A stretch of DNA of 6,960 nt from Desulfurococcales archaeon (GTDB taxonomy: Archaea > Thermoproteota > Thermoprotei_A > Sulfolobales > Desulfurococcaceae). The position numbers were made by a program, and so were the translations under genes. Each line of letters opens with the position of its first letter. Position 1 is the stretch's first letter. The DNA lies in contig JALSQP010000141.1 in the NCBI GenBank assembly GCA_026985375.1, positions 1 to 6,960 of the forward strand, read 5' to 3'. Positions 6,450-6,960 of the stretch are shown piece after piece. The notes under the pieces are model-generated. The model was given only the letters and a program-made list of their open reading frames with translations. It was not told the DNA's origin and did not search any database.

Positions 6450-6960
6450 ATGTCGATTACACTGGGTCCAGCCGGCGAAGAAGTCTATGTACCTGATACG
6501 AGCGCGTTGATAGAAGGTGCTGTGTCCAGGCTTGTCAAAGAGGGTAGGATAAGGGGTAGAATAATTATTCATAGAGCTAGTCTGGCCGAGCTAGAGCACC
6601 AAGCCAATAAGGGGAGGGCCACTGGTTATGCGGGGCTCGAGGAGATAAGGAGGCTCCGCAAACTTTCTGAGCAGGGTATCGTAATGGTTGAGATCGGTGG
6701 CGAGAAACCCCGTACCACAGACATCAAGGTTCTAGGGAGCGAGGCCATAGATGGCCTTATACGAGACTATGCCTACCAGATAGGCGCCACACTCATAACT
6801 GGTGATCGGGTACAGGCTCTAGTAGCTGAGGCTATGGGGCTTAACGTCATATATATCAGGCCGGAGGAGAAGCGTATATTTATACTCGATAAGTTCTTCG
6901 ATGAAACTACGATGAGTGTTCACCTCAAGGAGGGTATAATACCTATAGCTAAGAAGGGTA
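6450..6960 (+). CDS. pina: PINA-type ATPase (PIN domain, PilT-like ATPase, KH), N-terminal part; 3' truncated by window edge
   Basis: An open frame from ATG 6450 runs to the end of the window without a stop (170 residues seen). GGAGG at 6437-6441, 8 nt before the ATG, fixes the start. Residues 12-140 are a PIN nuclease-fold domain: the first acidic residue is Asp16 in VPDTSALIEG, followed by Glu47/Glu49 (SLAELEH), Asp101 (EAIDGLIRDYA) and Asp119 (LITGDRVQA), the expected metal-binding acidic set. The stretch after it, ending in FDETTMSVHLKEG (about 150-162), is characteristic of archaeal COG1855 proteins, in which the PIN domain is followed by a PilT/VirB11-like hexameric ATPase and a KH domain. 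The Sulfolobus protein, PINA, is reported to drive Holliday-junction migration with Hjc and Hjm. The Walker A motif and KH domain lie beyond the window, so the full architecture is inferred from the family. Confidence 0.9.
   Translation, partial: MSITLGPAGEEVYVPDTSALIEGAVSRLVKEGRIRGRIIIHRASLAELEHQANKGRATGYAGLEEIRRLRKLSEQGIVMVEIGGEKPRTTDIKVLGSEAIDGLIRDYAYQIGATLITGDRVQALVAEAMGLNVIYIRPEEKRIFILDKFFDETTMSVHLKEGIIPIAKKG

Noticed and set aside
6428..6450. Short upstream reading frame beginning ATG 6428 before PINA
   Set aside because: It is about 22 codons, out of frame with PINA and has a purine stretch too close to its ATG to act as a normal ribosome site. GGAGG at 6437-6441 instead serves ATG 6450.

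Overview
The window looks like chromosomal DNA from a hyperthermophilic crenarchaeon (Thermoproteota, most likely near Desulfurococcales). The reasons are the arginine codons (mostly AGG/AGA), the frequent ATA isoleucine codons, AT-rich TATA-box promoters, purine-rich GGAGG/GAGGTG ribosome sites, poly-T terminators, and an archaea-specific gene set. The genus cannot be fixed from the sequence alone. I see no mobile element, CRISPR array, tRNA or rRNA.

Layout on the + strand: the last 125 residues of a biotin carboxylase (1-378); a full-length phosphoenolpyruvate synthase, ppsA (519-3020); a 98-residue two-helix membrane protein resembling DUF131/TIGR00304 (3120-3416); and a P-loop GTPase of the cyclic-2,3-diphosphoglycerate-synthetase-like family, COG2403 (3500-4831). 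ppsA and the GTPase gene each have a clear TATA box, and a hairpin plus T-run follows ppsA, so these look like separately transcribed neighbours rather than one tight operon. A 12-bp A/T palindrome at 4848-4859 serves as terminator for the convergent pair. On the - strand, 6290-4887 encodes a secreted, membrane-anchored calcineurin-like phosphoesterase with a Thr-rich stalk. Divergent from it, a gene starting at 6450 and running off the window encodes PINA, the archaeal PIN/ATPase/KH protein linked to Holliday-junction processing.

Functionally, the left half is a three-carbon metabolism neighbourhood. The biotin carboxylase half-reaction activates bicarbonate, PEP synthase converts pyruvate to PEP for gluconeogenesis or CO2 fixation, and the GTPase belongs to a family tied to phosphoglycerate chemistry. 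The right half is a surface phosphatase/nuclease-like enzyme and a DNA-repair ATPase that share a divergent promoter region.

Most genes are recognisable families. The points most worth a second look are the uncharacterised GTPase beside ppsA, a perfect 8-bp inverted repeat at the predicted transcription start of the surface phosphoesterase, and a possible ribosome-site-masking hairpin before ppsA. I found no convincing new multi-gene system.
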